Positions 17,106 to 23,846 of a DNA stretch of 64,000 bases are shown here, in pieces. Made by a program: the position numbers and the translations under genes. This stretch comes from Embleya hyalina. Its GTDB lineage: Bacteria; Actinomycetota; Actinomycetes; Streptomycetales; Streptomycetaceae. Positions within the stretch are counted from its first letter, which is position 1, and each line of letters starts with the position of its first letter. The stretch lies in NCBI RefSeq assembly GCF_003967355.1, contig NZ_BIFH01000039.1:62001-126000 (forward strand), read 5' to 3'. Below the pieces are notes generated by a model. It made no database searches and was not told the origin of the DNA. It saw only the letters and a program-made list of their open reading frames with translations.

Positions 17106-18368
17106 TCAACCGCGCTCTCCCGCCGGGCGGTTCATCAGGACCAGGGCCGCCGCGACGGTGGCCGCGCCGATCAGGACGAGCGCGAACACCGTGGTTCCGG
17201 TACGCAGGCCCACGGCGTCGCCGAGATAGCCGACGGCGACCGGGAGCAGGCCGGCGGGCAGGTAACCGCCCACGCTCAGCGCCGCGTTGGCCTCGGCGGC
17301 GCGCTCGCGCGGGACGTGCGCGCCGAGGAGGGTGAGGCCGCCGAGTTGGCCGAGGCCCTGACCGGCGCCGGCGAGGATCGCGGCCGTGATCAACAGGGGC
17401 GCGGACGCGAGGTATACGGCGGCGAGCAGCACGATCATGCCGGCGGCGATCGTGGCGGCCCCGGCGAGCAGCACCGTCCGCACCGCCCATCGGCGCACCG
17501 CGAACTGCACGCCGGTCGCGGCGGCGAACATCACGAACGCCGTGGAGCCCGCGACGATCCGGCTCGACGTGTCGAGAAGGTCGGCCAGGAGGGCGGGGCC
17601 GAGCGAGAGCACGAACGAGGTGGCCGTGATACCGGGGGCGAACACCGCGATCCCCAGGAGCAGTTGACCGCGATTGGCGGCGGGCACGGAGGGCACGCGG
17701 AACCACCGGGCGGCGGTGGTGGGGGCGGCGGCCGGTCGGGCGAGCGGCAGCCGGTACACGACCACGAACGCCGTGGCGAGCAGCACCGCCTCCACCGCGA
17801 ACACGGTGGTGGTCGGCCCGGGCGCGGTCTCGGACAACACGCCCGCGAGCATCGGCCCGAGTCCGGCGCCGAGCACCATCGCGGACGAGGCCGCCAACGC
17901 CCCGAGCCGCCGGTGCGCGGCCCCGGCGACGTCGGCGACCGCGGCCATCCCGGCCGACACGGTCGCGCCGACGGCGATGCCGGTGAGCAGGCGCGCGACG
18001 ACGAGCGCGGGCACCGACGCGGCGGTGGCGAAGAGGAGGCAGGCGAGCGCGGCCAGACCCAGCGCGGGCAGCAGTACCGGTTTGCGGCCGATCCGGTCGG
18101 AGAGCGCGCCGGCGACGGTGAGCGCGCCGAGCAGGCCGACGATGTAGGCCGCGAAGATCACGGTCGACGTGCCGGAGGAGAAGCCGAGTTCGCGCCGCCA
18201 GACGACATAGAGCGGGGTCGCGGCGTTGGAGAGCACGAAGACGGCGGTCACCGGCCAGGCGGCGAGCCGGATCCGGGCGGGCGACCCGGACGCGGGTGAC
18301 CCGGGCGCGGGCGGGCGGGAGGTGGGCGCGGCGGGCACGGGCGCGTGGCGGACGTCGGTCGGTGGCAT
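17106..18368 (-). CDS. MFS transporter, probable drug or metabolite efflux
   Basis: 420 residues with about 12 hydrophobic segments. The MFS signature between helices 2 and 3 is GALSDRIGRKPVLLPALG, and the second half has GQGLGQLGGLTLLGAHVPRE. The N-terminal ~35 residues are Pro/Ala-rich and cytoplasmic. It probably exports a small molecule using the proton gradient. The start at 18368 has GGGGG upstream. It is divergent from an ArsR-like regulator with three copies of one palindrome in the gap, so expression is very probably controlled by that repressor and its ligand. Confidence 0.88.
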   Translation of the reverse strand: MPPTDVRHAPVPAAPTSRPPAPGSPASGSPARIRLAAWPVTAVFVLSNAATPLYVVWRRELGFSSGTSTVIFAAYIVGLLGALTVAGALSDRIGRKPVLLPALGLAALACLLFATAASVPALVVARLLTGIAVGATVSAGMAAVADVAGAAHRRLGALAASSAMVLGAGLGPMLAGVLSETAPGPTTTVFAVEAVLLATAFVVVYRLPLARPAAAPTTAARWFRVPSVPAANRGQLLLGIAVFAPGITATSFVLSLGPALLADLLDTSSRIVAGSTAFVMFAAATGVQFAVRRWAVRTVLLAGAATIAAGMIVLLAAVYLASAPLLITAAILAGAGQGLGQLGGLTLLGAHVPRERAAEANAALSVGGYLPAGLLPVAVGYLGDAVGLRTGTTVFALVLIGAATVAAALVLMNRPAGERG

Positions 18369-18388
18369 GGAACCCCCAGGACACGGCT

Positions 18389-18406
18389 GTACGAATCGAG
18401 TCGTAC
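18389..18406. promoter_or_regulatory. Operator copy 1 (GTACGA-N6-TCGTAC)
   Basis: A perfect 18-bp inverted repeat, GTACGAATCGAGTCGTAC, 20 bases upstream of the MFS start. It is the first of three similar sites between the transporter and the divergent regulator. Confidence 0.75.
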
Positions 18407-18411
18407 TGACT

Positions 18412-18429
18412 GTACGAGTCGATTCGAAC
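18412..18429. promoter_or_regulatory. Operator copy 2 (degenerate)
   Basis: GTACGAGTCGATTCGAAC keeps the left arm exactly and five of six positions of the right arm. It is nearly the reverse complement of copy 1 and is 23 bases from it, centre to centre. Confidence 0.65.
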
Positions 18430-18439
18430 ATGAAGTGCA

Positions 18440-18457
18440 GTACGATGCAACTCGTAC
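18440..18457. promoter_or_regulatory. Operator copy 3 (GTACGA-N6-TCGTAC)
   Basis: GTACGATGCAACTCGTAC, again with perfect 6-bp arms and a six-base spacer. It contains TACGAT, a possible -10 box for the regulator gene, and ends 44 bases before the GTG start. Confidence 0.7.
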
Positions 18458-18501
18458 AGCAGCGGCCGGCGGCGGTCGCCCACGGCGAGGAGAGATGCCC
18501 A

Positions 18502-18876
18502 GTGGCCCACAACGCGGTCGTCCGCCCGGTCCCCGACGACGCCCCCGAGCCGCTGCCGGAGCCCGCGATCGGGGAGTTGCGCCTCGAAACGGTCATGGGC
18601 GCGCTCGGCACCCCGCTCCGGATGGGCATCGTGCGCACGCTGCTCCTGGACTCGACCGAGTTCGACCACACGTGCGGCTGGTTCGGCCTCGGCCGACCCA
18701 AGTCCTCGCTCACCCACCACTTCCGCGCCCTGCGCGAGGCCGGCCTGATCCGGCAGCGCCAGTACGGCCTGGAACGCCGCAGCCACGTCCGCGTCGACGA
18801 CCTGGACCACCGCTTCCCGGGCCTGCTGGACCTGGTCGCCGCCTGGACCCCCGCCCCCGAACCGACCGACGCCTGA
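18502..18876 (+). CDS. ArsR-family winged-helix regulator
   Basis: 124 residues from the GTG at 18502. The winged helix covers most of it: LETVMGALGTPLRMGIVRTL, then recognition helix GRPKSSLTHHFRALREAGLI and wing RQYGLERRSHVRVDDLDHRF. This fits ArsR/SmtB-like proteins that sense small molecules rather than metals, because the metal-binding CVC of classical ArsR is absent. The GTG start has GGAGAG 8 bases upstream. An ATG at 18430 is also in frame but would place an operator inside the coding region. It probably represses itself and the divergent MFS exporter. Confidence 0.82.
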   Translation: MAHNAVVRPVPDDAPEPLPEPAIGELRLETVMGALGTPLRMGIVRTLLLDSTEFDHTCGWFGLGRPKSSLTHHFRALREAGLIRQRQYGLERRSHVRVDDLDHRFPGLLDLVAAWTPAPEPTDA

Positions 18877-18905
18877 ACCCGGGCCGGGACCGGCTCTTCG
18901 CGGAA

Positions 18906-18950
18906 GGGCCTCCGGCCGGAGAATCGGGTGGGCCTCCGGCCGGAGAATCG
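18906..18950. repeat. 21-bp direct repeat with internal palindrome
   Basis: GGGCCTCCGGCCGGAGAATCG occurs twice, 24 bases apart, just downstream of the ArsR gene. Each copy contains the perfect palindrome CTCCGGCCGGAG, so the pair may act as a terminator for the convergent genes. Confidence 0.6.
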
Positions 18951-19032
18951 CGGGGCGGGCGCTCGCCGCGTCGCCCCGCGCATACGCGCACGGACGAGCC
19001 GCCTCGGCCGGCCGCGACCGTACCACCACGCC

Positions 19033-19710
19033 CTAGAGGCGGTCGTACCAGCCCGGGTGGCTGTTGTGCAGGGCCGCGAGGGCCAGGAGTATCCGGCAGT
19101 CGGCGTGGCCCGGCGGCAACTCGTAGGAGTCCGTGGTGCCGACGCTGCCCAGGTATTCGAAGACGCGCCTGCCGTCGTGGCGCCAGATGGTGCGCAGCGG
19201 CAACCTCGGTGCCTTGCCGCCCAGTACGGCCACCGCCGTCATCAGCCCCCACAGCGGGGACAGCGCCCACCACGCGATCCACCCGAACGTGGTGCCCTTG
19301 GCCGCGTGCAGCGTCGGCCCCTCGGCCGGGCGGATCGTCCAGGACGTGCGGCGCAGTCGGCGGATGCTGCCCTGCTCGCGGTGCACCGTCGCCAGGTGTT
19401 CCCCGGCCGGTCCGGTGATGCTGTAGACCGCGTAGTCGGGTGCGGCGGAGTAGGTCCCCACCGCGGCGATCCGCTGTCGGCGGGCGCGGTCGGCCCACAG
19501 GACCAGATGCCGCGAGGGTGAGCTGCCCATGCCGTCGGTGGACGCCGCGTCGATGTACGCGATGTCCTCGTAGTGCCGTTCGCCCTGCGGGCGGACCCGG
19601 ACGATCGGGCCGACCCACGTATGGGCGGGCACGTCCCTGGCTTCATCAGCCTGGAGTGCGCGGCGTACCTCGATTGCGGCACCCGCGCCGGTGTGAAGCG
19701 CGACGGTCAT
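19033..19710 (-). CDS. Unknown protein with one hydrophobic segment
   Basis: 225 residues from the ATG at 19710. I do not recognise the family. The first half is beta-rich (THTWVGPIVRVRPQG, YEDIAYIDA, RHLVLWADRARRQRIAAVG, YAVYSITGPAGEHLATVHRE). It resembles in style the LURP-one/Tubby-like folds, in which an 'ITGPxG' strand is followed by 'W.I....G'. A hydrophobic stretch (FGWIAWWALSPLWGLMTAVAVLGG) near residues 145-170 could insert in the membrane. The end has GHADCRILLALAALHNSHPGW, like other streptomycete proteins that measure a stored response. Lone gene between two regulator pairs. Confidence 0.6.
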   Translation of the reverse strand: MTVALHTGAGAAIEVRRALQADEARDVPAHTWVGPIVRVRPQGERHYEDIAYIDAASTDGMGSSPSRHLVLWADRARRQRIAAVGTYSAAPDYAVYSITGPAGEHLATVHREQGSIRRLRRTSWTIRPAEGPTLHAAKGTTFGWIAWWALSPLWGLMTAVAVLGGKAPRLPLRTIWRHDGRRVFEYLGSVGTTDSYELPPGHADCRILLALAALHNSHPGWYDRL

Positions 19711-19808
19711 GTGCGTCCAGAGTTCGGTAAACGGCCGGTCTGGACAGCAGGGTAGACAGCACGGAGGCCCTGTGGGGAACGTGGGAGCGAGATCCCCACC
19801 AAAGCGTG

Positions 19809-19841
19809 CACCGGTCGGGCGGAATGTCCGCCCGACCGGTG
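19809..19841 (-). terminator. Strong hairpin downstream of the NmrA-like gene
   Basis: A perfect 15-bp stem (CACCGGTCGGGCGGA / TCCGCCCGACCGGTG) with a three-base loop ATG lies 35 bases beyond the stop of the minus-strand gene at 19876. Confidence 0.75.
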
Positions 19842-19875
19842 GGTCTGTACCCATCTGGGCCTCTGTGCAGGGGAC

Positions 19876-20733
19876 TTACCCGAGCGGGGCGGCGAGTCCG
19901 GCGAAGTCCTCGCGGTGGTCCAGGGCCCAGGTGCGGAAGCTGCGCCCGGGCCGGCCGGTGATCGCCTCGGTGGTGCCGGAGACGGGCTCGGGGTCGACGG
20001 CGTGCTGCCACAGGTCGAGAAGGGCGTCGGCGTAACCCTCGTTCATGTGCCGGGTCAGACCCGCCAGCGCCTCCTCGCGGCTCACCTCGGTGAACGGCAG
20101 CGCGTGGCCGAGGACATCGGACAGGATCGCGATCTGCTCGGCGAAGGACATCGACGCGGGGCCGTTGAGGTCGAGCGTCTCGCCGAGGCGGTCGCCGGAC
20201 AGCAGCACGGCGGCGGCGACGTCGGCGATGTCGTCCTCGTGGATCGGGGCCAGTTGGGCGTCGGGATAAGGGAGTTGGATGCTCCCGGCGCCGAGCAGCT
20301 GGTACTTCCAGCCGATCGTGTTGCCGGCGAACGCGCCGGGGCGCAACACCGTGTACGGGATGCCGGATTCGGCGACGGCGACCTCGACCGCGTGGTGGCT
20401 CGCGGCGAGTGGGTTGGCGGTGGGGTCGGGCGCGGCGGCCGAGGCGGAGGACAGCAGCACGATGTGCCGGACCCCGGCGGTGCGCGCGGCCTCCAGGAAG
20501 TCGGCGATGCCGGCGGCCTCGGCGTAGAGGAAGACGCCGTACACGTCGCGCAGCGCGGCGGCGGCGTCGGCGACGGGCTCGCGCAGCGACAGCCGGACGG
20601 CTTCGACGCCGGGGGGCGGGTCGAGGGCGGTCGGGTCGCTGCTCGCGATCCGCACGTCGCGGCCGGCGGCGAGGAGGCGGGTGACGACGCCGCGGGCGAC
20701 ACTGCCGCGGGCGCCGGTGACGAGGGTGGTCAT
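19876..20733 (-). CDS. NmrA-like NAD(P)-binding oxidoreductase
   Basis: 285 residues with an atypical-SDR Rossmann fold. The nucleotide loop is LVTGARGSVARGV (TGxxGxxxxG form), followed by a GVEAVRLSLRE strand, RHIVLLSSASAAA and YTVLRPGAFAGNTIGW. There is no catalytic YxxxK, as expected for NmrA/QOR2-type proteins that use or sense NADPH. The C-terminus (LPFTEVSREEALAGL, RSFRTWALDHREDFAGL) matches many TetR-linked members in actinobacteria. The gene is divergent from a TetR regulator with a palindrome-rich gap, so it is probably that regulator's target. Confidence 0.87.
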   Translation of the reverse strand: MTTLVTGARGSVARGVVTRLLAAGRDVRIASSDPTALDPPPGVEAVRLSLREPVADAAAALRDVYGVFLYAEAAGIADFLEAARTAGVRHIVLLSSASAAAPDPTANPLAASHHAVEVAVAESGIPYTVLRPGAFAGNTIGWKYQLLGAGSIQLPYPDAQLAPIHEDDIADVAAAVLLSGDRLGETLDLNGPASMSFAEQIAILSDVLGHALPFTEVSREEALAGLTRHMNEGYADALLDLWQHAVDPEPVSGTTEAITGRPGRSFRTWALDHREDFAGLAAPLG

Positions 20734-20799
20734 GGTGATCGATGTCCTTGCGTACGTGTGGGGCGGGCGTGGCGCGTCGGCCTGGGGCCCATGCGCTCC

Positions 20800-20842
20800 G
20801 AACAGTGTTCGTTACGAACAACGTACGTTCCGAACAGTGTTC
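20800..20842. promoter_or_regulatory. Palindrome array between NmrA-like and TetR genes
   Basis: The perfect palindrome GAACAGTGTTC occurs at 20800-20810 and again at 20832-20842. Between them lie TGTTCGTTACGAACA (20806-20820, overlapping copy 1) and AACGTACGTT (20820-20829). The second GAACAGTGTTC covers the spacer of the TetR promoter, whose -10 box TATGCT (20854-20859) is 6 bases from the ATG. This is a clear candidate TetR operator. Confidence 0.75.
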
Positions 20843-20865
20843 CGTCAAGGCGTTATGCTCGGACC

Positions 20866-21615
20866 ATGTCGAACCCTCCCGGCGCACCTCGACGGTCCGC
20901 CCCCGCCGCCCCGGTCAGCCGCCGTACCCGCCCGGCCAAGGCCGCGCTCAGCGCCGACGCGCTCGTGTCCGCCGCGCTCGCGATCCTGGACGCCGACGGG
21001 CTGGACGCGGTGACGATGCGGCGGGTCGCCCAGGCGCTCGACACGGGCGCGGCGTCGCTGTACGTCTATGTGGCGAACCGGGACGAACTGCTGGCGCTGG
21101 TCTACGACCGGGTGGTGGGCGAGATCCCGCTGCCCGACGTCGGCCCGGTCGGCGCGCCGGTGCCGCACTGGCGGGCGCGGCTGACCACGCTGATCGGCGA
21201 CGCGGTCACCGTCCTCGGCGGCCGGCGCGGCATCGCGTCGGTGGCCCTGGGCGACGTCCCGACCGGCCCCAACGCGCTGGCCCTCGCCGAGACGATCCTG
21301 GGTCTGCTGTCCGGCGCGGGCATCGACGACCTCACCCGCTCATTCGCCCTGGACCTGATCAACCTGTACATCACCGCCGCCGCGACCGAGCAGTCCGCCT
21401 ACGTCGCCAAGGGCGAACAGGGCCGAACCGAGGAGAGCGAGGTGGCCGCAATGAACGAGACCTTCGCCCGCCTGTCCGCGACCGAGTACCCCCACCTGGT
21501 CGCCATGCGCCCCACCCTCACGGAGGGCTCCGGCGACGAACGCGACGCCTGGACGATCGAAGTCCTCCTCAACGGCATCCTCACCACCCCACCCCACCCC
21601 CCACGAACCCCCTGA
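20866..21615 (+). CDS. TetR/AcrR-family repressor
   Basis: 249 residues. After a Pro/Ala-rich lead of about 25 residues comes the TetR helix-turn-helix: ADALVSAALAILDADGLDAV, TMRRVAQALDTGAASLYVYV and ANRDELLALVYD. The C-terminal ligand domain has a typical all-helical pattern (VPHWRARLTTLIGDAVTVLG) and is of unknown specificity. The ATG at 20866 has no Shine-Dalgarno but lies 6 bases after a TATGCT box, so the mRNA is probably leaderless. The GAACAGTGTTC sites immediately upstream suggest autorepression together with the divergent NmrA-like gene. Confidence 0.9.
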   Translation: MSNPPGAPRRSAPAAPVSRRTRPAKAALSADALVSAALAILDADGLDAVTMRRVAQALDTGAASLYVYVANRDELLALVYDRVVGEIPLPDVGPVGAPVPHWRARLTTLIGDAVTVLGGRRGIASVALGDVPTGPNALALAETILGLLSGAGIDDLTRSFALDLINLYITAAATEQSAYVAKGEQGRTEESEVAAMNETFARLSATEYPHLVAMRPTLTEGSGDERDAWTIEVLLNGILTTPPHPPRTP

Positions 21616-21662
21616 ACCGACCCCTCGTCGCAGCCGATCGCCGGCACGGCCGCCGTCGTCGT

Positions 21663-21992
21663 TCAGGCCACCCGAAACGACATGTCGCCGATGTTGACGG
21701 TGACGTCGAGCCGTCCGCCCAGCGCGGCCGCGTACGAGCGCAACGTCTCCAGTTCCATGGCCTCGAGGTCACCGGTCTCGATCTGGGACACGCGCGCCTG
21801 GGAAACCCCGAGGATCGCCGCCACCTCGGCCTGCGTCCGGCCCAGGGATTTGCGGAGTTCCTTCAGGTGGAAGCCGACGACATAGGCGTCCAGTTCCGCC
21901 CGGGCCCGCGACTGCACCCCGGGGTCGGCCAGGTCCGGGTTGACGCGGTGGGCATCGGCCTTGACGTCCTGCCAGCGCCGTGCGGGACTCAT
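21663..21992 (-). CDS. HigA-type antitoxin (XRE helix-turn-helix)
   Basis: 109 residues. The HTH motif is RTQAEVAAILGVSQARVSQI (about residues 52-71), followed by a short C-terminal dimer region (LRSYAAALGGRLDVTVNIGD). The start overlaps the stop of the upstream toxin gene by 4 bases (ATGA), so the pair is translationally coupled in toxin-then-antitoxin order, as in HigBA. It should neutralise the toxin and repress the operon by binding the AT-rich palindrome upstream. Confidence 0.88.
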   Translation of the reverse strand: MSPARRWQDVKADAHRVNPDLADPGVQSRARAELDAYVVGFHLKELRKSLGRTQAEVAAILGVSQARVSQIETGDLEAMELETLRSYAAALGGRLDVTVNIGDMSFRVA

Positions 21993-22360
21993 GATCGCTG
22001 CTCCTTCTGCTCCTCGCGGTACTCCTGATACCGGGCCTCGGCGAGCGGAATCGCTTCCTCATACCACCGTGACCACTGACCGGCCTTGTCGCCGGCCACG
22101 AGAAAGATCGCCTGCCGATCGGGATCGAAAACAAACAGTATGCGAATCTCGGTGCGGCGCCGGGAAGCCGGGCGCAACTCCTTGAGGTTCGGCAGGCGAC
22201 TGCCCTGCAGGGTGTCCACGAGCGGACGGCCCAGAGTCGGCCCCCGCTGCGCCAACAGGTCGATCGCCTCCACGATGAGGGCCGCCGAATGCGCATCGGT
22301 TTCGCACAGCTTCAGGAACCAACTCTCCACAGGTTCAAGAAGGCAGATCTCCCATGACAC
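21989..22360 (-). CDS. HigB/RelE-type toxin (Gp49 family)
   Basis: 123 residues, family-sized. Characteristic stretches are VESWFLKLCETDAHSAALIV, LGRPLVDTLQGSRLPNLKEL and RTEIRILFVFDPDRQAIFLV. The 'L.GS...LKELR....R...RI.F.F...' pattern is that of phage-derived Gp49-like/HigB mRNA interferases, which cut mRNA at the ribosome. The GTG start at 22360 lies 6 bases after a TATATT box with no Shine-Dalgarno, so translation is probably leaderless. Partner antitoxin directly downstream. The upstream region is much richer in A+T than the genome around it. Confidence 0.86.
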   Translation of the reverse strand: MSWEICLLEPVESWFLKLCETDAHSAALIVEAIDLLAQRGPTLGRPLVDTLQGSRLPNLKELRPASRRRTEIRILFVFDPDRQAIFLVAGDKAGQWSRWYEEAIPLAEARYQEYREEQKEQRS

Positions 22361-22366
22361 GCGTCG

Positions 22367-22388
22367 AATATAACATGAGGCTTATATT
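22367..22388. promoter_or_regulatory. AT-rich operator/promoter of the toxin-antitoxin pair
   Basis: AATATAA-CATGAGGC-TTATATT has perfect 7-bp arms and a GC-neutral spacer. On the minus strand its last bases form the -10 box TATATT, with TCGACA 15 bases further upstream as a weak -35. The GTG start follows 6 bases after the -10. The placement fits autorepression by the HTH antitoxin. Confidence 0.75.
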
Positions 22389-22492
22389 GTCGAGGTGAAG
22401 CGCATGGCTGTGGAGGTGGTGTCCTGGGGCGTGAGGAGGGCCACCCGGCCAGGTGGTGTCGTGGCGGCTTTTCCGGTGGGCAGATCATCACA

Positions 22493-23815
22493 ATGACCCT
22501 CATGGAAGATCTGGCCGAAACCGTGGCCCCGGCCCCACGTCCTCGCTCCGGCGGCGGTGCCGGTCGCACCGCCGCCGAGGTGGAGAAGTTGCGCGGGGTG
22601 CGGCGGATGAAGGTGATCGCGACGGGGTTCCTGCTGTTCGCCGTCGTGTTGTTCGTGCTGGCGCGGTGGGCCGAGGCGCGGGGGGCCGGCGCGTGGGCCG
22701 GGTACGTACAGGCGGCGGCGGAGGCCGGGATGGTCGGCGCGATGGCCGACTGGTTCGCGGTGACCGCGCTGTTCCGGCGCCCGCTCGGGCTGCCGATCCC
22801 GCACACCGCGATCATCCCGACCCGCAAGGACGCCCTCGGGCGCAACCTCGGCGAGTTCGTCGGCGAGAACTTCCTCTCCGACGCGGTGGTGCGGCAGCGC
22901 CTGGGCCGCATGGAGGTCTCCCGGCGCGCCGGCACCTGGCTGGCCGCCCCCGGGCACGCCGAACGGGTCACCGAACAACTGGGCGCGCTCGCCCGCGCCG
23001 CGCTGACCGTGCTGCGCGACGAGGACGTGCAGAACGTGTTCGGCCAGGCGATCACCCGTCGGGTCTCCGCCCAGGCCGTCGCCCAGCCGATCGGCGAACT
23101 GCTCGACCGGCTCGTGCGCGACGGCGCCCACCACGGCCTGGTCGACCTGGTGGCCGGCAAGGCGCACGACTGGCTGGAGACGCATCGCGAGGCCGTGTTG
23201 CGCGTGGTCAGCGAGGAGTCCCCCGACTGGTCCCCGCGCTTCCTGGACCGCCGGATCGCCGACAAGGTGCACCGCGAACTCGTGCGCTTCGCGGGCGCGG
23301 TGCGCGACGACCCGGAGCACACGGCCCGACTCGCCGTGGACACCTTCCTCGCCGACGTGGCCCGCGACCTCCAGCACGACCCGGCGATGATCGCCCAGAT
23401 AGAGCGCCTGCGCGACCGCACCATCGCGCACCCGGCCGTGCAGGACCTGATCGCGTCGGTGTGGAGCGCCGCCCGCGCGATGCTGGTCGAGGCCACCGAG
23501 GACCCCGACAGCGCACTGCGCAACCGGGCCACCGACGCGATCCGCTCACTGGCGACCCGGCTCGCCGAGGACCCGCGCGTGCGCGGCAAGGCCGACCGCT
23601 GGATCGAGCAGGCCGCCGCCTACGTGGTGACCACCTACCGCGACGAGATCACCGCGCTGATCACCGACACCGTCGGTGCCTGGGATCCCAAGGAGACCAG
23701 CCGCAAGATCGAGATCAACGTCGGCCGCGACCTCCAGTTCATCCGGATCAACGGCACCGTCGTCGGCGCGCTGGTCGGCCTGCTGATCCACACCCTCACG
23801 CAGGTGCTCGGCTGA
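22493..23815 (+). CDS. DUF445 membrane-associated protein
   Basis: 440 residues. After a polar N-terminus comes a membrane segment (MKVIATGFLLFAVVLFVLAR, ~39-58), then the DUF445 hallmark EAGMVGAMADWFAVTALFRRPLG and IPHTAIIPTRKDALGRNLGEFV. The long helical middle (~110-400) contains repeated 'V....LD....' heptads, and a second hydrophobic segment closes the protein (TVVGALVGLLIHTLTQVLG). Members of this family are widespread in bacteria with no settled function; a role in envelope maintenance is sometimes proposed. ATGs at 22493 and 22502 are both possible; neither has a good Shine-Dalgarno. Confidence 0.9.
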   Translation: MTLMEDLAETVAPAPRPRSGGGAGRTAAEVEKLRGVRRMKVIATGFLLFAVVLFVLARWAEARGAGAWAGYVQAAAEAGMVGAMADWFAVTALFRRPLGLPIPHTAIIPTRKDALGRNLGEFVGENFLSDAVVRQRLGRMEVSRRAGTWLAAPGHAERVTEQLGALARAALTVLRDEDVQNVFGQAITRRVSAQAVAQPIGELLDRLVRDGAHHGLVDLVAGKAHDWLETHREAVLRVVSEESPDWSPRFLDRRIADKVHRELVRFAGAVRDDPEHTARLAVDTFLADVARDLQHDPAMIAQIERLRDRTIAHPAVQDLIASVWSAARAMLVEATEDPDSALRNRATDAIRSLATRLAEDPRVRGKADRWIEQAAAYVVTTYRDEITALITDTVGAWDPKETSRKIEINVGRDLQFIRINGTVVGALVGLLIHTLTQVLG

Positions 23816-23846
23816 GCCGACCCCGACGACCCCGACGCCGCCGCGC

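Noticed and set aside
18430-18501. ATG at 18430 as the start of the ArsR-like gene
   Set aside because: It would put operator copy 3 inside the coding region and lacks a Shine-Dalgarno; the GTG at 18502 has GGAGAG at the right distance.
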